A stretch of DNA of 64,000 nt from Phialophora verrucosa (lineage: Eukaryota; Ascomycota; Eurotiomycetes; Chaetothyriales; Herpotrichiellaceae): contig MSED01000006.1 of the NCBI GenBank assembly GCA_002099365.1, forward strand, positions 1,364,001-1,428,000, read 5' to 3'. Made by a program: the position numbers and the translations under genes. Positions 53,108 through 64,000 of the stretch are shown in pieces (position 1 is the first letter of the stretch; every line of letters begins with the position of its first letter). The notes beneath the pieces are model-generated. The model saw only the letters and a program-made list of their open reading frames with translations, searched no databases and had not been told where the DNA came from.

Positions 53108-53452
53108 TCAGCCAACCTTCGTGGCAGTAAGAGTGTAGTCGCTCAGATCGTAATCCAGCGAATCACCGCCTCCGAGAGGTCGATCCTCGGTATACACTCT
53201 TTGCTCTAGTGCCGTTTGCTGGGGTTTGTAAACCGAAACATGTCCTGACGGGGCAGTCAATGCGATCTTGGCCCCGTGGAAGTTTGAAATATACATCGTG
53301 TTTCCAGTGACTTTGCCAGGATAGGCTGGATTGTTTGCCTTGTATAGGTCCCGAACTCTATGGGACTTCCCGTCGATTGGGACATCCGCTATCGCGACGT
53401 GCTGGTCTTGCGTGTTAGCGTTGTAGAGCTTGACTCTCATGTTTGTCGACAT
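53108..53452 (-). CDS. Small protein of unknown function (114 aa)
   Basis: Single open frame of 114 residues starting MSTNMRVKLYNANTQDQHVAI. There is no signal peptide or membrane helix. The composition is strand-rich with Gly/Tyr/Asn turns (GNTMYISNFHGAKIALTAPSG, DSLDYDLSDYTLTA), which would suit a small beta-barrel or beta-sandwich. I do not recognise the family. The coding look (even composition, ATG in a CACC context, repeat-rich upstream region) supports a real gene. It could be a stress-type or intracellular lectin-like protein, but that is a guess. Confidence 0.6.
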   Translation of the reverse strand: MSTNMRVKLYNANTQDQHVAIADVPIDGKSHRVRDLYKANNPAYPGKVTGNTMYISNFHGAKIALTAPSGHVSVYKPQQTALEQRVYTEDRPLGGGDSLDYDLSDYTLTATKVG

Positions 53453-53458
53453 GGTGAT

Positions 53459-53520
53459 CGATGTTGAGTGTGATTGAGATTGAAATTGAGATTGTGATGT
53501 GATTGAGATTGAAATTGTGA
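53459..53520. repeat. Imperfect ATTGAGATTGAAATTG repeats
   Basis: About 60 bases of iterated GATTGAGATTGAAATTG units lie immediately upstream of the 114-residue gene; on the sense strand of that gene this is a CAATTTCAATCTCAATC pyrimidine-rich leader. Such CT-rich tracts are common just upstream of fungal start codons. Confidence 0.7.
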
Positions 53521-54091
53521 TAAAATGGCGGATGCCTCTTTGGAGTCATGTGATATGGGTATTATGTGGATTTTTGGGCTGATTACGCTTTGTTCACTTG
53601 TCTTAGGATGGAGGCCAGATGAACCTTTATATTCTGAACGAGATGGAGAAATGATACCGAGCATTTAATCTCCTTCTTGTGCGCGAGCTTGCTACTGGCG
53701 TGTGTTTCCCCATGTCCTTTTCCAGATTATTCGTGGGCGGGTATTTGTCTGGTCTCAATTCGACAGGGTCTGGCAAGGTCGTAAGTATGGAGATGGTGTT
53801 GTAGTCAGTCAGTCAGCCACCTTCACGCCAATGCGGAACGCTCAGCTCGCCTTGCATATCGCTACGAATCTAGCCCGCTCCCTCTCCCTCATTGTCAACA
53901 AGTTCCTGCTTGTACAAATCACGTACCCGAACATCCAAACACCACTGGTAGTGGTCCCACCCAGTCCTTACACAGTTGCGCACATGAACACCCACCCTCA
54001 GCTTGACACCAGGCGGCTGTCCAAGATGCCTGAGCATGTGCGCTATGGGGATTCTCAAGCGCCCTTTCCCCGAAGACTTGTTCCGTGGGAC

Positions 54092-54132
54092 AAAAAAAAC
54101 AAAGCAAGGTAAAGCAAGCAAAGCAAAGCAAA
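54092..54132. repeat. A-rich AAAGC repeat
   Basis: A low-complexity run of AAAGCAAG/AAAGC units following an eight-A tract. No gene association is evident. Confidence 0.6.
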
Positions 54133-56734
54133 TCCATGTATGCATTAGCGTTAACTTCCGCGCTCTGTACAACTGTGGCGTTATTAATTGTGTGTGAAGG
54201 TACACAGCGCAGTCTTCAGCCGCAGCTGAACAGCTCCAGCCTACTCAAAATCCTTTACAGCTCTAATTAGCACGCAATATTGGGGCCAGGAATTGCGACC
54301 TGTGACTGGCGAGTCCATGCGACTAATGTTAGCGACTACAGCGACGTGAAGAACACGTATGAGTATGAAGGCATAAAATGATGGTGGCTTCGGCCTTCGA
54401 AACCGGCTTAGTGGGTCAATGATAGCCTGGGCTGGCCCGGTCTAAACTCGAACTGGCACCTGGAGGAAAAACATTAGTAGGAATTATGTCTCCAAAGATC
54501 GGGCGGAATGGAATGGAATGCACTAATTAGCTTGGATCACTGCAAAGCCCAGAGCAAAGGGAGTAGTAAACACAGCTTCGCACGTACGAAGACAGCATTA
54601 CCGCACCTCAGCCAGCCCCACCCCCGCGGATCTCCAACTTGCATTTGGGCAGAGCTGAGCTGCTCGCCTCTTTGTGTGGCTTGTTCGATGGAGATCTAGA
54701 CTTGCATGTCGTCGGGTTCACCTTCTCACGCTTCTCCGCTCCTGCAAGCTTAGTGGAACAGATTGGCGAGAGCGCCCAGACAACCTGGGTGGCATAAGAG
54801 GAGAGACATTAGAAAAGAAACCCCTTACCTAGACCTGTGGGGATTGAGAACGCTGTTACTCGCGTATCCACATTTGTAATCTTGTGGTTGAAGGCTGGAT
54901 ATGAATGCGTCGTTTCTGCTCATAGAGCTATTGTTTTGTTGGATGTATTGGTCCTAACACACTATCGGGGTTTTGCGTGCAGATACCCCTTAACGAACGG
55001 CAGTTCAGGGAATGACGCAGAGACACTTGGGGTCTACTTCCGGGTTTACATGTCCCTTGCGCCATTGAATGGCGGTATTGGGGCTGGATCACGGTCATTT
55101 CTGGGACTTGGACGAGGAGAGAATCCTTTCTGAACGAAGGCTGGTTGTGGTAGTAAGGCTGACTCGTACGATGCACTGTGACCTCTGCTCCCTCATCTCG
55201 TGAGTCATATCCTCCTTCAGCATCGCGTCTTTGTACGTCGCGGGTGACATCGCGGGGCATTTTGACTGTGCAGTATGACCATCGCGCTGAAATACATCGC
55301 CGTTTGCGGACAGATTGTCATTAGCCGTGCTGCGCCTTACTCATAAGTGAAAAATTGTTGAAGGCCTGCAGGGCACGGTAGCCGTGGAGTTCTTCAGCAT
55401 GATCGAACTGGGCGTCGCCTGTCGAATAGTTTCTGCACCGGTAGACTCTTCCAAGCAGCAACGCTATTAATTGAAAAAGTCGGGCTAGTGTTCCCATATT
55501 TGTTCTCAAATGCTCTGAAGCCTATGGGGGGTTTCTGTCGACATTCCCATCATCCCAACCTTGGTCGTAGACGGGTGATAATTCATCTGGCCGGGAGTGG
55601 TCCGACCGAGGACCGAGAGATCATTTGGTCCGATATGATGATAGACAACCATACTCTTCACCTTTGCCCTTACTTGTCCAGGTCACCCCTAACATCTATC
55701 TCGGATTGGCGCTGTTTGTCGATGGCCAAGGCAAGACCATATCGAAAACACGTGCCGATGAAATATATCGTGCAGGATAGATGGTATATTGTTGTGAGAA
55801 TCCACACCTACAACAGGTTCAAACTCAGCAAGCTCATGTTCTCAACTTCGGCCAAATCGCGTTTTAGAATAGTATATTTTTCGTGCTTTGGTTCTCGTGA
55901 CAAGGCATTCTCCGAATGTGACTACAATAACGCTTTAGTAGACAAGAGGAAGAGCTTGGTATCGGCACCGGGCAAGCTAGTTAGCTCATGATGCCCTCCC
56001 ATCTCGACGTCAAATGATGGGCAACCATAGATGGATATAAAGGAAGAGCCCATCTGATATTGCTGATTCCATTTCAAAGGCGTTAGATACCTTCGAGTTC
56101 GTTGGCAGATTGACAGTTGGAAGCGTATGGCCGGAATAATCGAAGACGCCCTGGCCGAGAAAGAACACGCTCGAAAATTCGGAGGGACTGGGCATAGTGT
56201 CGCTCGATAGGCTCGAAAGGCTCGAAAATCGGTTTGTCTCTGGCCTAGAGCCTGATGCGAGGAAAGGCTCGCCATATGTCCACCGCATGTGCGTGCAAAT
56301 GTGGTCAGCTTCCAAGGTACATAGCTCTTCCTCGGCTCTGTAGCTATATCGCTTGCTTGTTCTCTGTAGCGGAATGCGTGGTTCCGCTTGGCAGGGGTGC
56401 TTGGCACACCCGTCCCGCTGGAAATCCTAATTGGAAACTCGCATCGGACACATCGAGCATTTTGGGCCTGCTCGGTCGCACTTTCGCTTGCGGTGCCGGA
56501 AATAGTCGCATACCGGCGCTTGAAATGCATTGGCCCTCATGCCGAGGAACTGTAGATGACTTCTAGCCAAGCAATTTCAGAAGACTAAGGTTTAGACAAG
56601 CCCACCAGAATCATGGGAGTTCTCGATTGGAATAATAGGCAGAACACAAGTCGGCAATGTCACGCAAGACTTTGACTGGGCTCCAGCAAGCTTCCGCAGG
56701 TGACGATCCTTCTACTTTCGCCACGAACTGGAGA

Positions 56735-57397
56735 ATGCCAACGCCGCTAAGACCAAACAAGGTGAGCAGGTGTGCAAGTGATCAAGTGATCAAGTGGAAG
56801 ACGAGATCCAAGCCAAGCGAGTGAGTGAGCGAACGAATTAATGAAAGACTGACGTTTCTCTAGCAACGTGATGGTCGTTTCAAGATCCCCATGCCCTGCT
56901 CTGCCGGCACTCCTATCCCTTTCATCGACCCAACGAGGGATCCGGCTCTCTTCGTCAAAGTTCTCGCCTCTCAGAACCTTCCGCCGCCCTATACCGAGTC
57001 GAAGGTTCGAAAATTTGCAGGCTACGCCAAGATGACAACCTTTGAAGAATGGATTCGATTGTTAAACGACTGGCTCCCAATCGAAGTGTATTTCGAGGAG
57101 GTGAGCATGGATATATGGGCGCAGGAAGTCACCATCATACCAGGTCTGGAGTCCGAGTTGGGCGAGGTGTGGAACTACTGCGAGAAGATTGGCTATTTTG
57201 GAGGCGAGCTCGGTGGCACCAGGAGCATCACTGAAGTGAGTCGCTGGCTGAACTCTTTTCTTCTTCAAGACGCAAATAATACCGAAACAGCTACAGCTAG
57301 AGGGTGGGCCTTTCAAGATGGAAGACTTCGTCAAGACGCAAGATTGGTCGGTGCTGTACGGCGACTAAATAACATGGTCACCCAGATGATGGGGTAG
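56735..57397 (+). CDS. Hypothetical protein (186 aa)
   Basis: Two-exon model: a 27-nt first exon (56735-56761, MPTPLRPNK) ending at a GTGAGC donor, and 56864-57397 after CTCTAG. This gives 186 residues; the second exon alone would start at the ATG at 56891. It is soluble and acidic in the centre (EVYFEEVSMDIWAQEVTIIPGLESELGEVW), with a PFIDPTRDPALF segment near the start. I recognise no domain. The in-frame upstream exon and coherent amphipathic helices favour a real gene. It stands alone in a gene-poor area, so context gives no hint. Confidence 0.5.
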
Positions 57398-60300
57398 AAG
57401 GGATGCGGACGTGGATTTTCTACATCAGCCTTCACCCCTACATCGAAGGGAGTCGAAGTAAGATATCAAGCCTGTGTACTGTAAGGGGTGCCGCATATTA
57501 CAAGCGTAGTCCCGTCTGCGCTGATATATACAGTCCTGGGGTGAAGAAAGTTCTGAAGCGTCGGAAGATCCTACGGCGGCCTACAGTGCTTGAAATATGC
57601 TTGATCGTATCTGAGTCATTGCAAATGTGTCGGTCCTGTGTTTTCCGTCTGAAGAAAAGGGACTATCATCTATCAATCGTGTCAGCCAATATTCGACCCC
57701 ACCAGAAGGGCACGCAAGGCGAACGACACTGTAGACCGATTTGTGTCTACTCCTATCCTGCACAGCCTTGTTGAGGACTGACTCAGCGCTGACTCAGCTG
57801 GGCTGCCCCTACGATTCACCGACGAGAACTGCATGCAGCACGACGCAAAAAAACAAAATACGGGAGACGACTTTCAATCGAACGCGGCCCCAACCAAAGT
57901 GGCAAAAACTTTTTCCTTTGAACCATCATCCACATTATACTGCGGTGTTGGATCGAAGGGAAGTGAAACCTTTCCAGTCCGATTGAGACAGTTAGGTTTT
58001 TCTCGATCGGTTCGGTTCGAATCTACGGTTTGTGGTGGTGGCTGACAACCCCATCCCTCAAAGTGCCCATTAACTGTGAAGCCGTGGCCAAGAAGCGGAT
58101 GACTTTGTCCGGGATTGTCGAGAGGAATTCGAAAACCAAAAAAACAATATGCATTAGAGACGAGGAGTTATTTTGATTGGTGCGGACGTGAAGAGGGTGA
58201 GGCAGTCGACGAGCATGATGAAGGCTTTACTTTCGCGGATGGAAAGGCGAAGCCGTCGAGAAACGCCCGACAGTCTACTCTTCACGCAAGGTGAATCGCC
58301 TTTGCTATATCAGCTTCATCCTTGCCAGCCCCGACTGGTACCCGGCGCTTGGTACTCCGTATGCAAGCGGATTCACGGTCGGTTACGCCTCCACGTGTGA
58401 ACCTACTGACCCGTCGTATGTGTAGGGTGAAGGATGCTCAGTGGGATTGGAAATATCAATTCCCAACGTCGTCATGGAAGCTCTCTCGTTGAAGTAGGAA
58501 TAGAATGATGCCATTTTGCACCTTGGGTACGACTCCTTCACTTCCCTCATCCTACCCTGTTCAACGCCGAGCTGACTACCTTTACTAGTGGCACCTGACT
58601 ATTCTCTTTTCTTAGTCGATGCTTTCAAGTCTCTATCAACGTAAGGCTCTCGATCATCACTGTAGCAGCGCAGCCAGCTGTTTAGCAATTGGTGCGAAGA
58701 GCTAGTGACCCAGATGGACACAAGCACAGAAAAAGAAGGAGACGGGATGGGGGAGCAAGAAGAGCTCGACGACACCATGTACTCTATCGACAAGTGCATT
58801 CAAGAGCCTAAGGGGAGGAACAATTAAAGTTCGACTGGGTCATATTACATTCATTTTATCTCTACCATGACGGCACACGTTGCGTTGAACTACTGATCAT
58901 TTGCGGCGCATACTGGCGTGGCATGACACGAACACCACCGACAACATGCTTTCCCCCTGAACAATGAATAACGGTCCTGCACCACGTCACTTCACGAGAT
59001 GATATATCGACATCGTTATAACCAGTAGAACACTGATTGCTGACACGCAACCAACTCGGGCAATCGATGGTCCCAACTAGCCCTCACCATCATCAACAAT
59101 CGAGTCAAGTGCCCAGGCACCGCGAACTTATTCCGCCTTATTACCATTCCTTCTTATAAAAATAATACTGCTTCTTTCCTTCCTTCCTTTGGTACCACGT
59201 GATATACAGATCCTTAGCTTTCGTGGCACTGCCATTCGGGGAACCTCCGTCTCCACCTCCATCTCCGCGTCGAATCCAGATTTTGATCTCACCATCACCA
59301 ACCCGTCGGATGGATTGGTGGTCGGAGGGCTCTGAGGTGACGAAAGTGTCAGCCGCAGGAATGCGACAGTATGTTTGCTGAGCTGTGGGTGGCATGTACT
59401 GCGGAGAAGTGTCCGGGATTCCGAGTGAAGGATGAGTAAGACTCTGAGCTGATATTCTGGTTCATGAATGTCCTGTGGGAGACGGGATGCTATTGACGAG
59501 TACAGTCCCTGCATGAGGGTCAGTCGATGGGAAGCAGATACTGGTGAAGAAGGTGTGGAGTCAACTTCACCGCCCATCTGCTTCCCAGACTGTACCGTTG
59601 TAGTTTGAGTCGTTGTTGGGGTTGGGTACGCATGGTCGGTGCGGGCGGTAAGCATGGAGCCGCAGAGGGTGCGAATTCAGTCAAGTTGGGAAGTCATGGC
59701 ATTGATGGGCTGAGATGGATGGGCAGTGGCAGCGATAGGGTTTGGGTTTGGGGTTTTGAGCTGGTGGTGGTGGTGGTGATGATGATTGAGTGGAGTAATA
59801 CTTAAGGGATCGGAATCCAGGTGACCATAGGGGTGTGGAAGGATATGAAAGAAAGATCAATGAGATGCGAAAGAAGTATTTTCGAGTTGGCGGTATGCGT
59901 AGCGACGATGGGAACGGCTGACGTGTCTACCAGCGACAACGAGGCCGCTTCGCCATACCAACGCCTAATGAGGTCTAGGCCAGCAACCCGCCACAAGCCA
60001 CCCTAGCAGACGAGTAACGCTGTCTAGCAAGGTATCCCGATACACGTCTTCTCATCTTGCCCTACAGTATCCTAATGTGAGCTGGAATGCCCATGACTGA
60101 ATCTGAGGGAATACCATGATTTACAGTACCACAAAAACGATCAGGAATCTAAATCATGAAATCGTGTATCAAGTAAACATTGGGGATACAGTAAGACGGA
60201 ACTCACGATTCTCGAGGTTTCGGCTCGCGCATGTTCAGCGGTTCTAATACCAAAACCAAATCTCGCAAATCGAAAGGATCCTCTTCCGCGGGCCTTCGCG

Positions 60301-61043
60301 CCTATTTTCCGGCATAACTTCGCAAGCTCGCGGAAACAATGTGCGATCGAAATATCGAGACTAAAAGCCAGTGCTCCACAATGTATCGGCACTGAATTTA
60401 ACTCCTTGTTGGTGAAGTCGGACGCGCGGAAGCACCGGGCATCTCGCTCTGAGAGCCATGCGGCTTTGAACACCTCTCTCATTGTGAGCCGCTAAGCTCG
60501 ACTGCGCACTAAGATCATGCAGAGAGAAGAGGACGCACAAAGAAATATCTAGAGTCGAGGCTTATAAGCCAGACCGAAGAGCCCCATGAGACGCATAAGG
60601 CTGAACAACGAGGCTGAGATTTGTGACACCACTAAAAATGGTGACAACGAGGGTACAAATATCACGGTGATGGAATATATGTAGCGCTACCAGTGCAAGA
60701 GGGGCAATTTCACAGTGTGGCCATATGGAAAGTCCTGTCCGAAGTCTGGCCAAAGTTTATCTAAAAGGGCCTTCGTAATTCTCCCCGTCCAAGTCTCTTT
60801 TGGTAACCCCGCTGTCCCCCACAATAGCCCCCCGGGACCTGGTTGGAGGGACTTGAGGGGTCCGAGGAGCCCTATTTGTCATTGCCGAGGACGCAATTAA
60901 TCTCTGGTTAACCTACTAAAGCTCTGCTCCATTCTGACGCACAGGGGTCCGGAGTAGTTTCGTCGACTGCTTCTGCCCTCGAAGGTCAAGCATCCCTTAT
61001 ATGCTAAATTCTCCTCTCTTTACTTTCCGTCGAGTAAAGGACC
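57398..61043. other. 3.6-kb gene-poor region
   Basis: No gene with recognisable motifs, apart from a possible 84-residue frame on the minus strand at 59141-59395. A GGT/GAT triplet repeat lies at about 59764-59790. The last 100 bases should include the promoter of the Zn2Cys6 gene. Confidence 0.5.
59141..59395 (-). CDS. Possible small ORF (84 aa)
   Basis: ATG-initiated frame starting MPPTAQQTYCRIPAADTFVT and ending in the basic/aromatic stretch DLYITWYQRKEGKKQYYFYKKEW. A Gly-rich linker lies in the middle. The alternation of aromatic and basic residues at the end looks protein-like. However, an overlapping 175-residue frame exists on the same strand, and no family is recognised. Treat as a weak candidate. 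Confidence 0.3.
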   Translation of the reverse strand: MPPTAQQTYCRIPAADTFVTSEPSDHQSIRRVGDGEIKIWIRRGDGGGDGGSPNGSATKAKDLYITWYQRKEGKKQYYFYKKEW

Positions 61044-63357
61044 ATGTCTTCATCAACCAAGCCGGTAAAAGTGCCTAAGCATCGGGCTTCGAGGGCGTGC
61101 GAGCGCTGTCGAGCTAGGAAAGTGAGATGCGACATTGTTCACAAATTGGATCGGTGTACCAATTGTACGCTCGATGACTGTGACTGTGTCGAGGTGGTTC
61201 CCAGGCGTCGGAAGCGAGGCACTGGTCGCCACCCAAAGATTCAAGCACAGCCCTCTTGTGCATACGCCACTCCAGCCGAAGAGCCCTCAGGTGCCCCTCC
61301 GACCAAGACCACCAACACCCCCAGAGCTTTGCCTCCAGCCGCGGATGCAGAACAGCCTGCTACGGACGTCTCAGAAAACGACACCGAGTGCCTTCAAGAT
61401 ACTGTCCAGCAAAGCGATGGACACCCTCTACCAGATTCAAACGAGGATCTTTTCCCGGATTTCACCACTGACCTGCTGAAGAATGGACGTGGATCTAGTC
61501 CTGTTGCAACTGGATTAGAACAGCCGTCGATGAAGGATCCTCCAGACACGAGGGAGCAGTCTTTACCGCGAAATTGGCAGAAATCGCTTCCTGCGTTTAT
61601 CGCTCCTATTCGATCGCAGCGAACTTTTCGCTATCACGAGTTCCTGCGGGCCCAACGAGCTTTCGAGGTACCTCCTCCGAGACTTCGAGACGCGTTGCTC
61701 ATGAGATACTTCGAGTTCGTCCACCCACAGCTCCCTCTCGTGAATTTCCACCAGGTTCTTCAAGCCGTGGCGAGCAATGGCACCCAAGGAAAAGTAAGCC
61801 TTTTACTATTTCAAGCCATCATGTTGGCCGGCTCGGCTGTTGTCGATGCACAATACATCTTTCAAGCCGGATATCCCTGTCGCATGGCTTTAAGACGGGA
61901 ATATACCGAAAGGTTGAGGCTACTGTACGATTTTGATTGTGAAACTGACCGACTGGTCTTAATTCAATGCCTCATACTCGCAACGACCTGGCAGGACAAA
62001 GGCGACGAAGTAAAGCATCTGCGGCATTGGATATCTATAGCTTATAACATCGCACTTTTGCTAGGGTTGAACAAAGATACATCGGCTCTATCTCTGCCTA
62101 TCAAGCAAAAACATCTGCGGAAACGCATCTGGTGGTCTCTATACATGCGAGATAGGACTCTCTCGCTGGGGCTTCGACAAAAGCCGGTCATTGCGAGCGA
62201 AATGTGTGAGCTCCCCGACCTCGAAATGGAAGACTTTGATATACAGCCCGCGACTCCAGAGGCTTGTGCTCTGCTCAGGGATTGCGGTCTGTTGCGCGAC
62301 CTCGATCAACAAAAACGACTAGCAGAGGTTTTTCTTGCCCAATTGAACCTCAGTCACCATCCGGCCGAAATTCTGAAGTCGAGATATACAGCGGTCGCGC
62401 CGAAGCTTGGAACTACGAGACTGATAGCCCTTGTGCTTGTCCCGAAATCCACGAATGCAGATACATCTGATGTCCAGCATTGCTCTGAGAGACTCGATCA
62501 ATGGCGCCGCGATCTGCCTGAGCACCTTCGATTCCAGACGCCTCTCTCTCTGCACTTCAACCCCGGCCAAGACGTGCTCATCTTTCACTGTGGCATCCTG
62601 AACTTGTTCTATTACGCTTTGGTATGCGCTCTCCACCGTCCATACCCTGCGCCGATCCTTCGAAGTCTGTCGGTTTCGGAGGTGGCCTCTCAACGCAAGG
62701 CACGACACGCGGCCAATGCGGTATCTTCAATTTTGGAGCAGTTCCAGGTTCTTGATCTGATCGGTTTCCTTCCAACTCAAGGTAAGGGAAGCAAGGAGTT
62801 CAAGACGAAAGATTGATCCAATAACAATTCTAACATTTGTTCATGTATTAGGCATTACATTCATGCTGCAGGCAGCTGTGACACACCTGGGCGACTCGAC
62901 CTCTAAGATCTCCCACCTGCGAACTCAAAGCCACAAGCACGTCGAAGCGTGCCTGGAGATCCTGAACGCCTTGAAGGATGTGCACTCCTACGCTCCATAT
63001 GCGACAAACTTTCTGGCCTCGGCCACGGCAAACCTCTACCGCCAGTCCCGAGCCATCGAGAGATCCAACGACGCGGCCGGACCCTGTAATCCTCCGCTGG
63101 AACCGGGGCACGACCAGGGATCACTTCCAGAGACTTCGCCTGCCTTGGGCAGCACTCGTCTGGCGACAGACCACTGGGAGACATTGATCGGACCTCGCGA
63201 CGGCATTCATACAATTCCAGACTTCAACTCCGCAGAAGAGTCATTGGACGGTGGCTTGGATTACCCGCATTGGGTCGATCCATATATTGACTACGAGTAT
63301 ATGAATTTCAATTCTGGCTGGGAATTCTTCGACGACATGACCGAGCCAATGAGATAA
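61044..63357 (+). CDS. Zn2Cys6 transcription factor with fungal-specific domain
   Basis: Exons 61044-62781 and 62852-63357 encode 747 residues. The zinc cluster is near the N-terminus: RACERCRARKVRCD (Cys19, 22, 29), then RCTNC (Cys38, 41) and a last Cys at 46 or 48, followed by the basic stretch PRRRKRG. The fungal-specific domain begins about 200 (LLMRYFEFVHPQLPLVNFHQVLQ) and includes DAQYIFQAGYPCRMALRREYTERLRLLYDFDCE and KHLRKRIWWSLYMRDRTLSLGLRQKP. The overall pattern resembles cutinase-regulator (CTF1-beta-like) proteins, though I cannot confirm that. The C-terminus is acidic and aromatic (DYPHWVDPYIDYEYMNFNSGWEFFDD), a likely activation domain. Target genes are not evident in the window. 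Confidence 0.92.
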
Positions 63358-64000
63358 TATTTTGAGTAGCTTGCAACACTATTTTATTCCTCTGATGCCT
63401 GCCTCATTCATCGGGATAATTTGTCTCGCGGGTCCCATGTCTACAAGATGCTAGGTCTTATCAACAAAGGCGCTTGATGTCCGGGCTCTAGTAACTCGAA
63501 GCTGGAGACTCACTCGGCTGACCGTGGTCGTTCGTCCGTCTGTCCATGAAAGACTCGATTAAAATGAATTATTTTCCGTGTTACTAGGAGAGATACAATT
63601 CACGAGTTCCCAACGCCGTCTAGAGCCAAAGCTGGGGCCTTCTCCCCTCGGATCTGGGCAAAAGTGTATACCCGAGGTGTTGAGTTCGGCTAATAGCTCG
63701 GCCCCTACAACTTGTCGGCTTGCGATAATGGCCCGCCCCCTCACTTCAATTTTTTTCATTCGCAGAAGAGGGATTAAGCTTCTTGCACAGGACTAACACA
63801 GCAAGAGCGTGAGGAACGGCCATGAGGCATTCGTTCTGGCCAGAAAAGGTTGAGGTCACGATGGGCTTTGCAACAATCCCCGAGAGATCAGAAAGCCATA
63901 TCCTAATAATCAGTGGTAATTAGAGTAACCTCTCCTGGTGAAAGATCGACCCACCCGAATTTGTATGCTATGGGGCCCGTTGCCTATGTCAACTTGCATT
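63358..64000. other. 3' flank, no gene recognised
   Basis: The last 640 bases hold no supportable gene. A Pro/Gly-containing 72-codon frame at 63578 lacks motifs. Confidence 0.5.

Larger units (their letters stand above)
53453..56734. other. 3.3-kb gene-poor region
   Basis: No convincing gene. It includes ATTGAGATT-type repeats (53459-53520) just upstream of the small minus-strand gene, and an A-rich AAAGCAAGC repeat at about 54092-54132. Open frames are scattered and motif-free. Confidence 0.5.

Noticed and set aside
59128..59655. 175-codon open frame on the minus strand
   Set aside because: Low-complexity Thr/Ser-rich start, no motif, and it overlaps a better-looking small frame; most likely chance.
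60141..60482. 113-codon open frame on the minus strand
   Set aside because: Starts well but has no domain, no homologous pattern I recognise and no splice context; not reported as a gene.
1..64000. CRISPR array, rRNA or tRNA genes
   Set aside because: No spaced repeats or recognisable RNA gene were seen; gene structure is eukaryotic.

Overview
This window looks like nuclear DNA of a filamentous ascomycete (Pezizomycotina). Most genes carry short introns of about 45-75 nt with GTRAGT-like donors and YAG acceptors, often with a CTAAC-like branch point. The gene families are typical of these fungi: Zn2Cys6 regulators, MFS sugar porters, microsomal P450, PTH11/rhodopsin-like membrane proteins and Dabb proteins. 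I cannot name the genus. All gene models were assembled by eye from reading frames and splice sites. Nearly all exon joins preserve frame exactly, which is the main support for them.

Layout. Left flank (1-10.6 kb): a decayed short-chain dehydrogenase (SDR) relic, a metallo-beta-lactamase (MBL) hydrolase, an MFS sugar porter, a broken acyl-CoA ligase, an SDR that has lost its catalytic residues, and an intact SDR. Core (10.9-32.3 kb): a P450 divergent from a Zn2Cys6 regulator, with repeated and inverted CTCGGCGCCAC boxes between them; a Baeyer-Villiger monooxygenase; an acyl-CoA ligase ending in the peroxisomal signal AKL; a hotdog thioesterase; a CaiB/BaiF CoA-transferase; an AtuA-like (DUF1446) protein; an HSL-type alpha/beta hydrolase; a small unknown protein; another SDR; and a lactonase-like MBL hydrolase. 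Middle (32.9-48.4 kb): a PhyH dioxygenase, a secreted GH17-like protein, a Dabb protein, an alpha-glucoside-type MFS porter, a second Zn2Cys6 regulator, an FMO-like flavoprotein and a rhodopsin-like membrane protein. Right part (49.7-64 kb): a decayed regulator fused to a truncated PRISE-type reductase, three small or unknown ORFs, two long gene-poor stretches, and a third Zn2Cys6 regulator.

Working together. No PKS, NRPS or terpene synthase is visible. The core set reads instead as a catabolic cluster. A P450 could hydroxylate a hydrocarbon skeleton, SDRs oxidise the alcohol to a ketone, and the Baeyer-Villiger enzyme form an ester or lactone. The alpha/beta hydrolase or MBL lactonase could open it. 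The acid could then be activated in peroxisomes by the AKL-tagged ligase and processed by CoA-transferase, thioesterase and the AtuA-like protein, whose family name comes from bacterial acyclic terpene utilisation. The substrate is inference only; an isoprenoid or alicyclic ketone fits best. The left flank looks like an eroding second ligase/SDR pair.
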